Notes: generated by a model from the sequence alone, not told the origin. A stretch of 64,000 nt of DNA from Halichondria panicea (GCF_963675165.1 NC_087377.1:2882978-2946977); one strand, 5' to 3'. Numbered from the stretch's first letter, positions 1-10,988 are shown. Numbers and translations are program-made.

Positions 1-112
1 TGCATTCAGAGGTTGTTATAATTATTATAGCCAAGTTGATTTTTTGTGGCTCAAAAATTGTTTTAAACAGCGTGGTGCTATACCGAACACACCATCTAGT
101 CACTATACTCAC

Positions 113-385
113 CGTGACAATTTGTTGTGCACAATGATTGCCACCACGATACTGGGGAGCCTGATACTGCGGAGCACTATACTGTGGGGCCACTTGGTTC
201 ACATGCTGTATTGGAGCACTTGGCACTACAGGAGCTTGTGGAGGTTGGACCACTTGTTGTATGGTGGCAGGCTGTTGTTCGGCTGCAAGTAGAAAGTAGT
301 TGGTTGCAAGTTGCTGTGGAGCTCCATACTGTTGCTGAACACTTGGAGGTGCTTGTGCCACAGTTAGAAGCTGCTCTGTGTCCAT
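113..385 (-). CDS. 5' exon of a CD225/dispanin-like gene, rest outside window
   Basis: This exon is the duplicate of the first coding exon of gene B at 3173-3445: same length (91 codons), same ATG, same ACG|gtgagt donor, no indels, three visible substitutions. It encodes a Gln/Pro/Tyr-rich cytoplasmic-type segment with APQY repeats. The membrane-spanning exons would lie to the left of position 1 and are not visible. It is divergently oriented to gene A, whose ATG is 264 bp away, so the two probably share a promoter region. Function is inferred only from the paralogues. Confidence 0.75.
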
Positions 386-648
386 AACTATATCGTCCAG
401 ACTCCTGGAGAATAATTCACTACAATTAACTGTTTGTCATAACTGTTGTAGTCTAGACATGTATGCATGTGACACTACACGGGTAATGCGGTATGTGGTA
501 AAGATCATTAACTCGCCATCCACAAAATCACTTGCATAAGTGCCTCATAGGATAGTTGGGCGGAGGCTTCAATATCTATCAACTTAGCAGTCTACAAATT
601 CAATTTAGTCTTGTATACGCAAACACAAACAGTATAAGGATCTTTAAG
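386..648. promoter_or_regulatory. Shared divergent spacer upstream of copy 0 and gene A
   Basis: This is the region between two oppositely oriented ATGs. It is conserved with the corresponding sequence upstream of gene B (3446-3675) until the second unit is interrupted. No clear TATA box was seen; a bidirectional promoter is an inference from position and conservation. Confidence 0.4.
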
Positions 649-1773
649 ATGGCTCAACTGACAAATGGTGAGCCAGAGAGTGATGACCTGTGTGTATGCA
701 TAGACTGCTGCAGAGTTAGCCTCAGCAGATCAAGATTGTTAATATTTACTGAGTATAGCATTATTTTGCAATATAGCATTGTGTCAAATTCACACAATGA
801 TTATGTGTATTACTATCTATGTCTCAACTTTGTATGCAGCTCCTCCACCCATCTACGATGAGGTCAAAGAAAAGCGCGCTGAAACCGTGGCTCAACAACC
901 ACCCCAACAACCGACTCAACAACCGCTCCCCTCTGGACAGGTTTTCTACTCTGCACAGCAGCCGCAGGTGGTCCCCGGCACTGTTTATCAAATGCCCTAC
1001 CAAATCCCTCAAATGTATCAGCAGGTAAACGTTTGTGATAAAGTTTTGCTTGACATGCAGTTGAAAGTAATCTGCATGGAGAAGAATTGAACAACTGCAT
1101 GATGTGTTTCTGCAGTTATAATAGATTAAAACCTCTCTGTACAGGTTGAGGCTGCAATGGGCAAGCCCCCTTACCCTGGTCCCAGTGATTACTTCATTTT
1201 GAGCCTGGTTACCATGATCATGTGTGGATTACTCAACATCACCTCTCTCACGATTGGCATTCCAGGACTTGTGTTTGCAAGCTTGGTAACAGACTATTGT
1301 CTTATATATTTTACACGAGTGTTTATACGAATAATGCATGCATGGGCTGTGACGGCCTATATAGACGCATCCCATTTCAGGTATACCGAAACTGAATGCT
1401 TCTTCCTTATAGTCGTTAACATAAAATAATAATCACTTAAAAAGCACATGACAGCATGTTATTGCGTCAATGCAGAATCAATTACCATGATTGTTTAGGA
1501 ACTAATAATTATCTCACAAACAACAATGTGAAATGTGAAGAATGATTGTTTATTTTGTAACTGCATGCGTGTCCTCCTTTTTTAATTATACAGAGCAACC
1601 ACAATCGCACAGCCAACAAGAACTACCACAATGCCAAGAGGTACTCCAACTATGCCCTGGGGCTGGTCTTAGCCAACATCATCTACACCCTCCTGTTGGG
1701 TGTCATTTTGACTGGAGTTGCCGTGGGGATTGGCTCTCGCTGCTACAATTGCTATAATTACTACTACGGCTGA
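649..1773 (+). CDS. CD225/dispanin-like two-pass membrane protein (gene A)
   Basis: Four exons: 649-691, 840-1024, 1145-1285 and 1594-1773, giving 182 residues. Phases match at every junction. The N-terminus begins MAQLTNGEPES and carries a PPPIYDEV stretch resembling a PY motif, then a Gln/Pro-rich linker (residues about 30-76). Two hydrophobic segments (about 92-123 and 144-171) flank a polar loop with NAKRYSNYA, the layout of CD225/dispanin proteins, the family that includes IFITMs. The protein ends in a Cys/Tyr/Gly-rich tail. The family call rests on topology and loop pattern, not a database hit. The neighbouring minus-strand genes B and D encode the same architecture, so this is a local cluster. 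Antiviral or membrane-fusion roles known for IFITMs should not be assumed. Confidence 0.78.
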
Positions 1774-1906
1774 TAATTTCTGAGAACACTATACTTATAT
1801 GAAACTGAAAGGAACAGAATTAAGTAGTAGAGTAAACAAAATTGTATAGAGTGTATAGCTTTTAGCTTTTAGTGTATCATTACATGGTGCATTTGTACAA
1901 GCATAA

Positions 1907-2181
1907 GGCCACTCCAAGTGATACTCTGGTTTCTGGTCCACCGCCCGCATCAGATTTTATTCTTGGATTTCTATCTCATTATTGGATTTCTATCTCATTA
2001 TTTCTACTACGCATGCGCAGAATGATCCATGTGGTACAAAATAGTGTGATAATGATATTCATTTGCAAAATAATGAGATTCATAAGGTGAAATTGATAAT
2101 GACATAATGAGAAAAGCCGCCCGCCCGCATGCAATTAGAAAAACTTCAGGACCAGAAACCAGAGTGTCACTTGGAGTGGCC
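1907..2181. mobile_element. 275-bp MITE related to the 46-50 kb IS630/Tc1-like element
   Basis: Termini GGCCACTCCAAGTGA and its inverse are flanked by TAA on both sides. The corresponding site in the second duplication unit (about 6136-6145, gcataatccatg) is empty. Its internal sequence matches both ends of the transposon at 46362-49980 but in the opposite orientation, so it is an internally deleted derivative. Insertion postdates the segmental duplication, or the element was lost precisely from the other copy. Confidence 0.88.
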
Positions 2182-2405
2182 TAATCCATGATGTTTGTAT
2201 AACATGTTTACAGTTAAGTGTGTTCCATTCATTAAAAAAAACAATAATTCTAGGAAATGTAACAATATTCTGCCTACATGTATCTATCTATCTAGCTAGG
2301 TTCGTTTTGTCTAAAAATCGTTTGCTTGTATAATTATATATACAACACATGCATAAGTAACTATAATTCTGTTTCATCAGCTTTCATTGATTTCTTGCTC
2401 TTATC

Positions 2406-3445
2406 TTAGCGTCCATAACCATACCTATAGTATCTGCAAGAGTATCCTGTGCAGGGGTCAAGCATAATTAATATATAATTATACACTGTAAAGAATGATT
2501 GAAAAAAAGTGCGGTGGACACACTAAAACCGTCGCATATAGCACGCTTTTTTGAGAGTGTGCTATATGCGACGGTTTTAGTGTGCTCACCGCACTTTTTT
2601 TTTTTTACAGTGTAGTAGAATTATTATACTGAATCAGTACTTGTGTTGCATCATGTACACAAATATTGTTACCTCCATAATAGGGGCAGCTCTTGAGTAC
2701 CGGAATCATAGCCCCAGTGAGGACAATGGCAATCATGAGAGCAAACACTATGGCTCCAATAACCAGGTAGACTGCACACACTCCCAGTCTGCGGCCCTCC
2801 TTGATCTTGCCTGCAGCAGTCGCCCCTTTGCTCTGCAGAGCCGCAACACACAGCAATTAAGAGGTTACAACATTAGTACTCCGAAAATTTATAAGCACAC
2901 ATTAAGTATACCTTCACAGACAATATGATAGCTGGAACTGTACAGAAGAGACTCCCAACGGAGAAAACTCCACAGATAATTGCCAAGGTAACCGTCAGAG
3001 CAAGGTAGTTGTTTGGTTTGTAGTTGAAGTCGGGCAGATACGTATGACCAGTGTTCTGCGTGTATTCAGAGGTTGTTATAATTATTACAGCCAAGTTGAT
3101 TTTTTGTGGCTCAAAAATTGTTTTAAACAGCGTGGTGCTATACCGAACACACCATCTAGTCACTATACTCACCGTGACAATTTGTTGTGCACAATGATTG
3201 CCACCACGATACTGGGGAGCCTGATACTGCGGAGCACTATACTGTGGGGCCACTTGGTTCACATGCTGTATTGGAGCACTTGGCACTATAGGAGCTTGTG
3301 GAGGTTGGACCACTTGTTGCATGGTGGCAGGCTGTTGTTCGGCTGCAAGTAGAAAGTAGTTGGTTGCAAGTTGCTGTGGAGCTCCATACTGTTGCTGAAC
3401 ACTTGGAGATGCTTGTGCCACAGTTAGAAGCTGCTCTGTGTCCAT
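2406..3445 (-). CDS. CD225/dispanin-like two-pass membrane protein (gene B)
   Basis: Four exons on the minus strand: 3173-3445, 2912-3055, 2673-2832 and 2406-2446, giving 205 residues with consistent phases. The start at 3445 (MDTEQLLTVAQ) is chosen because it is kept in the copy at 385, whereas upstream in-frame ATGs are not. Residues 1-91 are Gln/Pro/Tyr-rich with repeated APQY units. Exon 2 carries the first hydrophobic segment (NNYLALTVTLAIICG...), exon 3 the basic loop (KIKEGRRLG) and second hydrophobic segment, and exon 4 a short Tyr/Arg/Gly tail ending YGYGR. The last exon is 41 bp, so a simple ORF call reads through its upstream intron and gives a false C-terminus. Intron 3 contains a hairpin MITE. 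Confidence 0.78.
2484..2612. mobile_element. 129-bp hairpin MITE with TA target duplication
   Basis: This is a nearly perfect inverted repeat with arms of about 55 bp; the terminal bases are CACTGTAAA and its inverse. It is flanked by TA on both sides. In the second duplication unit the site reads ataattaTAgtagaat near 6419-6435 with no insert. It sits in intron 3 of gene B. Confidence 0.88.
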
Positions 3446-3724
3446 AACTATATCGTTCAGATTCCTAATATTCTGGAGAATAATTAACTGTTTGTCATAA
3501 CTGTTGTAGTCAGACATGTATGCATGTGACACTGCACGGGTAATGCGGTATGTGGTAAAGATCATTAACTCGCCATCCACAAAATCACTTGCATAAGTGC
3601 CTCATAGGATAGTTGGGCAGACCCTTCAATATCTATCAACTTAGCAGTCTACAAATTCAATTTAGTCTTGTATAACCCTTTCCAGGTCAATCGCACACAA
3701 TCTGGAACCTGGAACAGTTCCATC

Positions 3725-4136
3725 CAGAGGAGGTCGGGACATCACTTGAACTTTCACTAATTATGACCTTTTAATGACATTCCAGGCCAAATTGCTTTTC
3801 GTTTTTGCTGACTCAGCAATAGAACACGACTGGATCTAGCTAGAATGGCTATTATGTGCTGATAGGGTTAGGTCCAGCAACCATCACAGACACCAAACAC
3901 AACTAGTTGTCAACAGATTCAGCGACAGAAAGCGTGCAAAAACATTATCTCATAAATCAGTCGCCCTCTATAACATAGACTCGTGATTAGGCCGTCCAAC
4001 TTTTAGAGGGCGGCTAAAATATGAGACTAGCTGAAGCCATTACTGCTGAGTCAGCAAAAAAGAAAAGCAATTTGGCCTGGAATGTCATTAAAAGGTCATA
4101 ATTAGTGAAAGTTCAAGTGATGTCCGACCTCCTCTG
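3725..4136. mobile_element. 412-bp foldback element with hAT-like ends
   Basis: Inverted arms of about 90 bp begin CAGAGGAGGTCGG and end with its inverse. The arms include a stretch reading TTTGGCCTGGAATGTCATTAA on one side. The flanks agttccatc and agttcctag share six bases, compatible with a decayed 8-9 bp target duplication. It is part of the extra sequence between divergent genes B and C. No coding sequence. Confidence 0.7.
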
Positions 4137-4862
4137 AGTTCCTAGTTTGCATCTGAGCCCAACCCACCAAATTAGCTTGATGTTAATAATAATAATAACA
4201 ATAATATATATCTTTACAGTGATATTATACAGTGTGATAGTAGTGGCATATTTAAAATAAAGCTATAGAGTCACTGAAAGCTTGGACCATTTAAGGAACA
4301 GCTTGGTAATTATATATATACATATTTATATTATACATGTTATCACCGCCCCCAATGAAGTGGCTATGGCTTGTAGAGATGGCTGTGCACAAACTAACCA
4401 TCGATTTTATGCCTTGCTGCTGCCTCGATGGAAGTATGTGTGGCCTTTAAAAGCTGCACTCTGGTCAACTAAGCTGCTTAGAAAGCATGTAGACTATTGT
4501 AGAGCTTGTGTCCACTTGTGAAGTGCCTGTGTACACAAATGGCTTGCTGCTTCCGCTTTGAAAGTATTCTATGGCTACCAAGATAGTCCAGAGGGTCTAC
4601 CAATGGATACTACTCAGTCCTACATGCTGTATAGCTTGTTTTAAACCTTTTTTTTTTTTTTTTTTAAGTGTCCTAATTGAACTGCTCAGCAGAACTTCAA
4701 AGGATAATCGCATTCATGATACTATCCAATCTGCCACAGAATCCAATATCATGCAACATTCACAAGTTGATAGCACGCTCCCTCCCAGATTGTTGTTGTA
4801 AAATTTACAACAATTTGACCAGTAAAGGATGTGCAAACACAAACAGTATAAGGATCTTCAAG
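4137..4862. other. Spacer between foldback element and gene C
   Basis: AT-rich sequence with a T-tract near 4650-4666. It is absent from the left duplication unit. No exon with coherent splice sites was found. Confidence 0.5.
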
Positions 4863-6001
4863 ATGGCTCAACTGACAAATGGCGAGCCAGAGAGTGATGA
4901 CCTGTGTGTATGCATATAGACTGCTGCAGAGTTAGCCTCAGCAGATCAGGATTGTTAATATTTACTGAGTATAGCATTATTAATTTTTGCTATAATCTAT
5001 AAAATATATATAGCATTGTGTCAAATTCACACAATGATTATGTGCATTACTATCTATATGTCTCAACTTTGTATGCAGCTCCTCCACCCACCTACGATGA
5101 GGTCAAAGAAAAGCGCGCTGAAACCGTGGCTCAACAACCAACTCAACAACCACCCTCCACTGGACAGGTTTTCTACTCCACACAGCAGCCGCAGGTGGTC
5201 CCCGGCACTGTTTATCAAATGCCCTACCAAATCCCTCAAATGTATCAGCAGGTGAACGTTTGTGATAAAGTTTTGCTTGACATGCAGTTGAAATAATTAT
5301 AACATAACTGCATGGAGAAGAATTGAACAACTGCATGATGTGTTTCTGCAGTTATAATAGATTAAAACCTCTCTGTACAGGTTGAGGCTGCAATGGGCAA
5401 GCCCCCTTACCCTGGTCCCAGTGATTACCTCATTTTGAGCCTGGTTACCATGATCATGTGTGGATTACTCAACATCACCTCTCTCATGATTGGCATTCCA
5501 GGACTTGTGTTTGCAAGCTTGGTAACAGACTATTGTCTTATATGTTTTACACGAGTGTTTATACGAATAATGCATGCATGGGCTGTGACGGCCTATATAG
5601 ACGCATCCCATTTCAGGTATATCGAAACTGAATGCTTCTACCTTATAGTCGTTAACATAAAATAATAATCACTGAAAAAGCACATGACAGCATGTTATTG
5701 TGTCAATGCAGAATCAATTACCATGAGATTGTTTAGGAACTAATAATTATCTCACAAACAACAATGTGAAATGTGAAGAACGATTGTTTATTTTGTAACT
5801 GCATGCGTGTCCTCCTTTTTTAATTATACAGAGCAACCACAATCGCACAGCCAACAAGAACTACCACAATGCCAAGAGGTACTCTAACTACGCCCTGTCT
5901 TAGCCAACATCATCTACACCCTCTTGTTGGGTGTCATTTTGACTGGAGTTGCCGTGGGGATTGGCTCTCGCTGCTACAATTGCTATTACTACTACGGCTG
6001 A
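4863..6001 (+). pseudogene. Frameshifted copy of gene A (gene C)
   Basis: Exons 4863-4905, 5079-5251, 5381-5521 and 5832-6001 mirror gene A. In the last exon, seven bases present in gene A (in the ALGLV codons) are missing near 5897, so translation hits TAG at 5901-5903 after AKRYSNYALS. The second hydrophobic segment and the Cys/Tyr tail are lost, leaving 142 residues with one membrane segment. The Gln/Pro linker is also four residues shorter. The downstream sequence still carries the original frame up to TGA at 5999. It may be a pseudogene, a truncated expressed form, or an assembly error at a short G/CTG-rich site. Confidence 0.75.
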
Positions 6002-6347
6002 TAATTTCTGAGAACACTATACTTATATGAAACTGAAAGTTAAAAGGAACAGAATTAAGTAGTAGAGTAAACAAACTTATATAGAGTATAGCTTTTAGCT
6101 TTTAGTGTATATCATTACATGGTGCATTTGTACAAGCATAATCCATGATGTTTGTATAACATGTTTACAGTTAAGTGTGTTCCATTCATTAAAAAAAACA
6201 ATAATTCTAGGAAATGTAACATTATTCTGCCTACATGTATCTATCTATCTAGCTAGGTTCGTTTTGCTTGTATAATTATATATACAACACATGCATAAGT
6301 AACTATAATTCTGTTTCATCAGCTTTCATTGATTTCTTGCTCTTATC

Positions 6348-7467
6348 TTAGCGTCCATAACCATACCTATAGTATCTGCAAGAGTATCCTGTGCAGGGGT
6401 CAGGGGTCAAGCATATATAATTATAGTAGAATATACTGAATCAGTATACTTGTGTTGCATCATGTACACAAGTATTATTATTACCTCCATAATAGGGGCA
6501 GCTCTTGAGTACCGGAATCATAGCCCCAGTGAGGATAATGGCAATCATGAGAGCAAACACTATGGCTCCAATAACCAGGTAGACTGCACACACTCCCAGT
6601 CTGCGGCCCTCCTTGATCTTGCCTGCAGCAGTCGCCCCTTTGCTCTGCAGAGCCGCAACACATGCAATTAAGAGGTTATAACATTAGTACTCCGACAATA
6701 TAAGCACATTAAGTATATATGAAATATTGTACCTTCACAGACAATATGATAGCTGGAACTGTACAGAAGAGACTCCCAACAGAGAAGATACCACAGATAA
6801 TTGCCAAGGTAACTGTCAGAGCAAGGTAGTTGTTTGGTTTGTAGTTGAAATCTGCGGGTTGATATATGCGACCAGGACTCTGCATAGGAAAGTACAGCCA
6901 ATAAATAGCTATTATTTTGTGTAGGAAGTTTTGCAATGTGAAAGGATAACCGTGTAAGAACATGCAGTATTTGATTATGAATAGCAAGAAAATATTGTGA
7001 GACTGCACACGTACACTTCATTGTTTTGAGTAGCAATCGCTGCTTACAGTATATTACTTGTTACAGCAACCAATCCACAACAAAAACACACTGTATCTCA
7101 CCATTGCTATCTGTACAACGCCTCCTTGCTGTGCAGAATAAGACACCTGATTTCCATGATACTGGGGAGCCTGACCATGCAACTGCAGAGGCTGATACTG
7201 TGGAGCCTGGCCATGAAACTGCAGAGGCTGATACTGGGGAGCCTGACCATGAAACTGCAGAGGCTGATACTGTGGAGCATACACTTGTTGTGGGGTCACT
7301 TGGTTCACATTCTTTATTGGGGCTGCTTGCATTATAGGAGCTTGCTGAGGTTGGACCACTTGTTGCATGGTGGCAGGCTGTTGTTGGTATTGGGTAGCAA
7401 GCTGCTGGGAGTTCCCTGGTTGTTGCAGACACACCACTACACCAGGATGATTAGCGCTTGTAGACAT
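6348..7467 (-). CDS. CD225/dispanin-like membrane protein with 12-residue repeats (gene D)
   Basis: Exons 7102-7467, 6733-6879, 6485-6644 and 6348-6388 give 237 residues. The membrane exons 2-4 are close copies of those in gene B, including the 41-bp last exon. The first exon is different: MSTSANHPGVV, a Gln-rich stretch, then repeats of the unit QAPQYQPLQFHG encoded by a 36-bp tandem repeat (about 7155-7275). It ends in a site-matched ATG|gtgaga donor. The repeat resembles Pro/Gln/Tyr-rich tails of vesicle and adaptor proteins, but no partner can be named. Two hydrophobic segments fall at about residues 135-165 and 190-215. It is convergent with broken copy C. Confidence 0.76.
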
Positions 7468-7567
7468 GGTTAGAAGTTAATTTATTCTTGTGTCTTTAGT
7501 AGTTGTATTTGGGGGGGTATACAGCAGCGCAGCATCTGACATGATTCACATCAGCACTGTGGTTCCT

Positions 7568-7684
7568 AGGCCGAGTTGTCTCTAAAATAACGCCATGTCA
7601 CCTGTTTTCAGGCCGATTTTGTTTTATAGAACAAAGTCCGTTGGCGGCCTAGCGTAAGCGTTATTTTAGTGACAACTCGACGGG
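7568..7684. mobile_element. Short inverted-repeat element
   Basis: The arms CCGAGTTGTCTCTAAAATAACG and the inverse near 7661-7682 (with one mismatch region) enclose about 70 bp. No target duplication could be fixed. Confidence 0.4.
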
Positions 7685-8544
7685 AACAAGGCTGATGAGC
7701 GCTGTAAATTGTGCAGAGAAGGCGAAAAGCTGGGAAGCCAAGAAATGCTTGAAACAGGTTCTCATGAGCCTAAAGAAATGCCTATTTAAAATCACGATAT
7801 AATTATAAATTATCTGCTCTTCTTGCTATACCCTCGATTGCAGGCCGCTGCTTCAAACTTGTGCAGTTAGTGCCGCTGCCAAATTCATAGTTAAGCATAA
7901 TGCCCGAGAACTTCATGACATCTTTCTGGTATTTCAGTTTTTGTGGCCTATAACAAGTACAGGCCCTGAAAATTATGCTTTTTTTACCCGGCCATTATTC
8001 ATTCTTGAAAAATGTGCCTATTATTCTCATAGATTACGATGTACGTATATTCTCAAATTATTCCTGTGACATAACAATTATAGAGAAAATTGAGACGTAT
8101 ATAATTATTATTGGATATTTTCCCCGTAAATTCCTGAATTTTATCAGTGAAATCGAAATCGAGGGTAGCATGCAAGAGCAAGATTTGAATGGTAATGTAT
8201 TGATGATGGAAAATTTTTTTGAGGGTCATATTAAAATGTGTATTTAATTTGAAGTTAGTGTGTGTGTATCAGTATTTTTTGGCTTCCCTTCTCCTCCCTT
8301 TCACAGCAGAGTGCGGTTATATAGGAGGAAGAGCCAAAATTATACGTGACTGTGTAGTTGGAGAGCCCATGCATTTTTTTAATACACCTCATTTCAGTTT
8401 GTGTGGCCTAACACAAGTGCTACATATAATTGACTAAGATTCTAAACAGTGTCCTAAAACAGTCGCTAGACTCTAGCTTAATTATTATATGCATGCATGC
8501 TAAATGTTATAGTGTTTCATGTGTACTGTATTCATGGCTGTCTC
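7685..8544. other. Gene-poor AT-rich stretch
   Basis: No exon chain was recognised. Part of it (about 7960-8020) recurs at about 8920-8980 (shared phrase ttcttgaaaaatgtgcct), suggesting a decayed dispersed repeat. Confidence 0.4.
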
Positions 8545-10988
8545 TTAGTTGAGTAGCTTCTGCAACAGTAGTTTCATCAAAAGTTTCTTGGTAGCTGCTG
8601 CCCCACCTGTATATATACGGAATAGAAATTCCTCATACAACATAAAAAACTATATACAACATGCATTTGAGCTGGAATGCACACATGCATGCATACATAC
8701 TCCAACCAAGTTTAATAATATTTCTTACCATCAGAGATTTGACAAGCCAATGGTTGTGCTCCATCAAGTGATTCATTCTGGCACATTTTCGTAATGACAG
8801 TCGTCTTTAGCTCTGTTCCAAGTACATGCATGCATGCAGAAATTATGAGAGAAATGCATGGTGCATGGAATAGCATATAGTATAGCTCCAGCTATATAAT
8901 TATGCCTTGCATGGTTAGGCCCTGATAAATAATGCTTTTTTTTTCACTCTATTCTTCAATTCTTGAAAAATGTGCCTCTCTGATTTTTCCCAAAAAATGT
9001 GACATAACAAAATTAAGACGTAGAAATAAACACAACATACAACTGACTCAAGACATAATTAATAATTATATCGTGTAATTGCATTAACTGATCCATAACT
9101 AAAAGGGCGGCTGATTCATGAGACTAAATATTCACCTTCAGCCATTTTTTGCCATGATAACATCGTTATGCAAAACTTAATGTAATGATCTTTACCAAAA
9201 GTGGACATTGGACACCTAAAAATTATAATTTATCAGGCCTAGCTTTGGTGCATGCGCATGATGCGCATCAAGCGAGGTATATTATATACATTTTTAGAAA
9301 ATGCTTGTAGTAATACTGCAATCTGATAGGTCACTGAGAGGTCCATTATTTCACTTATGGACCTGAGGTCTTCTAAGTAGGTCTATTATACTGATTATGC
9401 CTACAGGCAAGATGATGTCAAGATTAACTTGTATGGAACATGGCAACACATCACACAGTTTATGTTGAAGTCATAGTAACGATGATACAGTGCATCATTA
9501 AAAATTAATTTTTTTTTAAAGTTTTGCGTTCTGCAGTGTGCCGCTTTGCAGCTTTTATCTCTCTCTTGCAGCTACAATAGCTAGTGCTCTAGTGCAGAGC
9601 TATAACTACTATGACAATAGCAACTTTTTATTTGCAATGCGTGATTCTCAAGAAACAGAAACTGCCTTCATCAATGTGAGTTTTTTTATGTAGACTAGCC
9701 AGAGCAAAGCTTTAACGTTGCTTGAGGCTTGTAGAAACTCTTGGTTTCAGAGTCTTCTTTGTGCTAATATAGCCTAGCTTGCTTAGCACTATTCTAAACC
9801 AGTTATAGGCCTCGTCAACGGTCACTATGGAGTTTTGAGACCCTCAGGCCCTTAGTAGCACCCTCGCTACGCTCGAGATGCTACAGCCTCGGGCCTTCAG
9901 GTCTCAAAACCCCATAGAGACCTTGGACTCAGTCTATAACTATTATATAGTGTGTGTGTGTAGACTGCTATACAGCTGCTCAAGGCAATGAAGTGTAAGT
10001 AAAAGTTTCTATAGGCTTCTATAGTCATGTTTTCTCAATTAATGGTTTGGATTTGCAAAATAATGCTTCGTTCTTGAGTTATGCCTAGTTTTGCTTACTT
10101 GGAATGCCATTGCAGCCTTTTCAGAAGAGTACGTAGAAAAACTTGGCCATGGAGTGCATGTTGCTACTCTATACTTAGTATAGTTATAGCTCTGCATGTA
10201 CTAGAACGCTAGCTATTGGTAGATGCATGCAGGAGTGAGGAAAGAGCTGTATGGAGGCTCTGCTGATGCAGCCATAATAATTTTAGACTTAGACTTTTGG
10301 CATGATCCTTTTTAACAACAATCACGTCGATCATCATCATCAAAGCTGCATGCTAATATAGCTATATCGCTTTCAGTGACACCTCTATGCACCGAGGCAT
10401 CCGTCCCAACGGTGCTTTCATTTATATATAATTATAATGCTATATATATAGTATAATTATATTATACATTGAATGTTGCTCACCCTCAGCTTTTGTACAA
10501 GCACCCGCGCTGTACCCAGAATTGAGCTCACAGACGAACTTGTAGCTTTCATAATCTTCATGAAACACATGACAGAAGAGTTATAACCATGCATGCATGA
10601 CTGTATATAATGTGCATGCATGCGTATATATTTTTACATATACTGTGGTAGTGCATATTAAAATACCCAAAATTTTGCAGTATGCTTCTTGAACATCTTT
10701 AGAGAGGCTTTCATCGGAACATTTTTCATAGCTCTCGTCAACTGCGAAAATAACAGTGCATGCGAATCAGCAAGTGTAGCAGACTGTAATTATAGCTATA
10801 TATAATAATTATTATAAAAATCATGCACCTGCATGCATGCATCTGCTGCATCTATATACATGAAACCTCTGAGTGTATAGTTATCATACAACAGAATACA
10901 ACTCACAATTTTCAGAGACAGCAATTCCAGGGGCTCCAAATGCCATAGCCAGCATCCCTGTGAGCAAAAGAGTAACAAAAAGCTTCAT
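8545..10988 (-). CDS. Small secreted four-cysteine peptide with Lys/Leu tail (gene E)
   Basis: Four exons with matching phases: 10907-10988, 10667-10741, 10484-10555 and 8545-8606, encoding 96 residues. Exon 1 is a classic signal peptide (MKLFVTLLLTGMLAMAFGAP). Exons 2 and 3 encode an acidic, Tyr-rich middle with four cysteines (EKCSDE, AYCKIL, FVCELN, GACTK). The last exon encodes a cationic, Leu-rich C-terminus (TKKLLMKLLLQKLLN) that would form an amphipathic helix. A TATA box lies 63 bp upstream of the ATG. An additional exon at about 8733-8781 (NESLDGAQPLACQ) is open and phase-compatible with the last exon but not with exon 3, so it may be alternative or need an unseen partner. The family is not recognised; a membrane-active or host-defence role is only suggested by the tail. 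Intron 3 hosts a long dispersed repeat. Confidence 0.6.
9237..10430. repeat. Dispersed repeat in intron 3 of gene E
   Basis: This copy shares long stretches with 20280-21190, 54420-55740 and 56154-56610: the phrases gctctgcactagaacgctag, ggaatgccattgcagcc and accgaggcat recur in order. It ends at a CACCGAGGCAT box and begins near a GCGCATGATGCGC box. No ORF. Boundaries are approximate. Confidence 0.6.

Larger units (their letters stand above)
1..3059. repeat. Left unit of a tandem segmental duplication
   Basis: Position 1 onward matches position 3061 onward almost base for base for about 615 bp. After a gap, 616-2900 matches about 4832-6720. The unit therefore carries one minus-strand first exon, one plus-strand gene and the last exons of the next minus-strand gene. 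Differences between copies are a few substitutions, small indels and whole-element insertions. Confidence 0.85.
3061..6720. repeat. Right unit of the tandem segmental duplication
   Basis: Second copy of the unit starting at position 1. It is longer because about 1.16 kb, including a foldback element, lies between 3675 and 4832. It lacks two MITEs present in the left unit, so it serves as an empty-site control for those insertions. Confidence 0.85.

Noticed and set aside
44-387. Plus-strand ORFs of 82-86 codons at the window start
   Set aside because: They are antisense shadows of the minus-strand first exon at 113-385, which has splice sites and an intact paralogue.
2605-2672. C-terminal extension of gene B by reading past 2673
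   Set aside because: This is intron read-through; GGAG|gtaaca to the 41-bp exon at 2406-2446 keeps the frame and is conserved in gene D.
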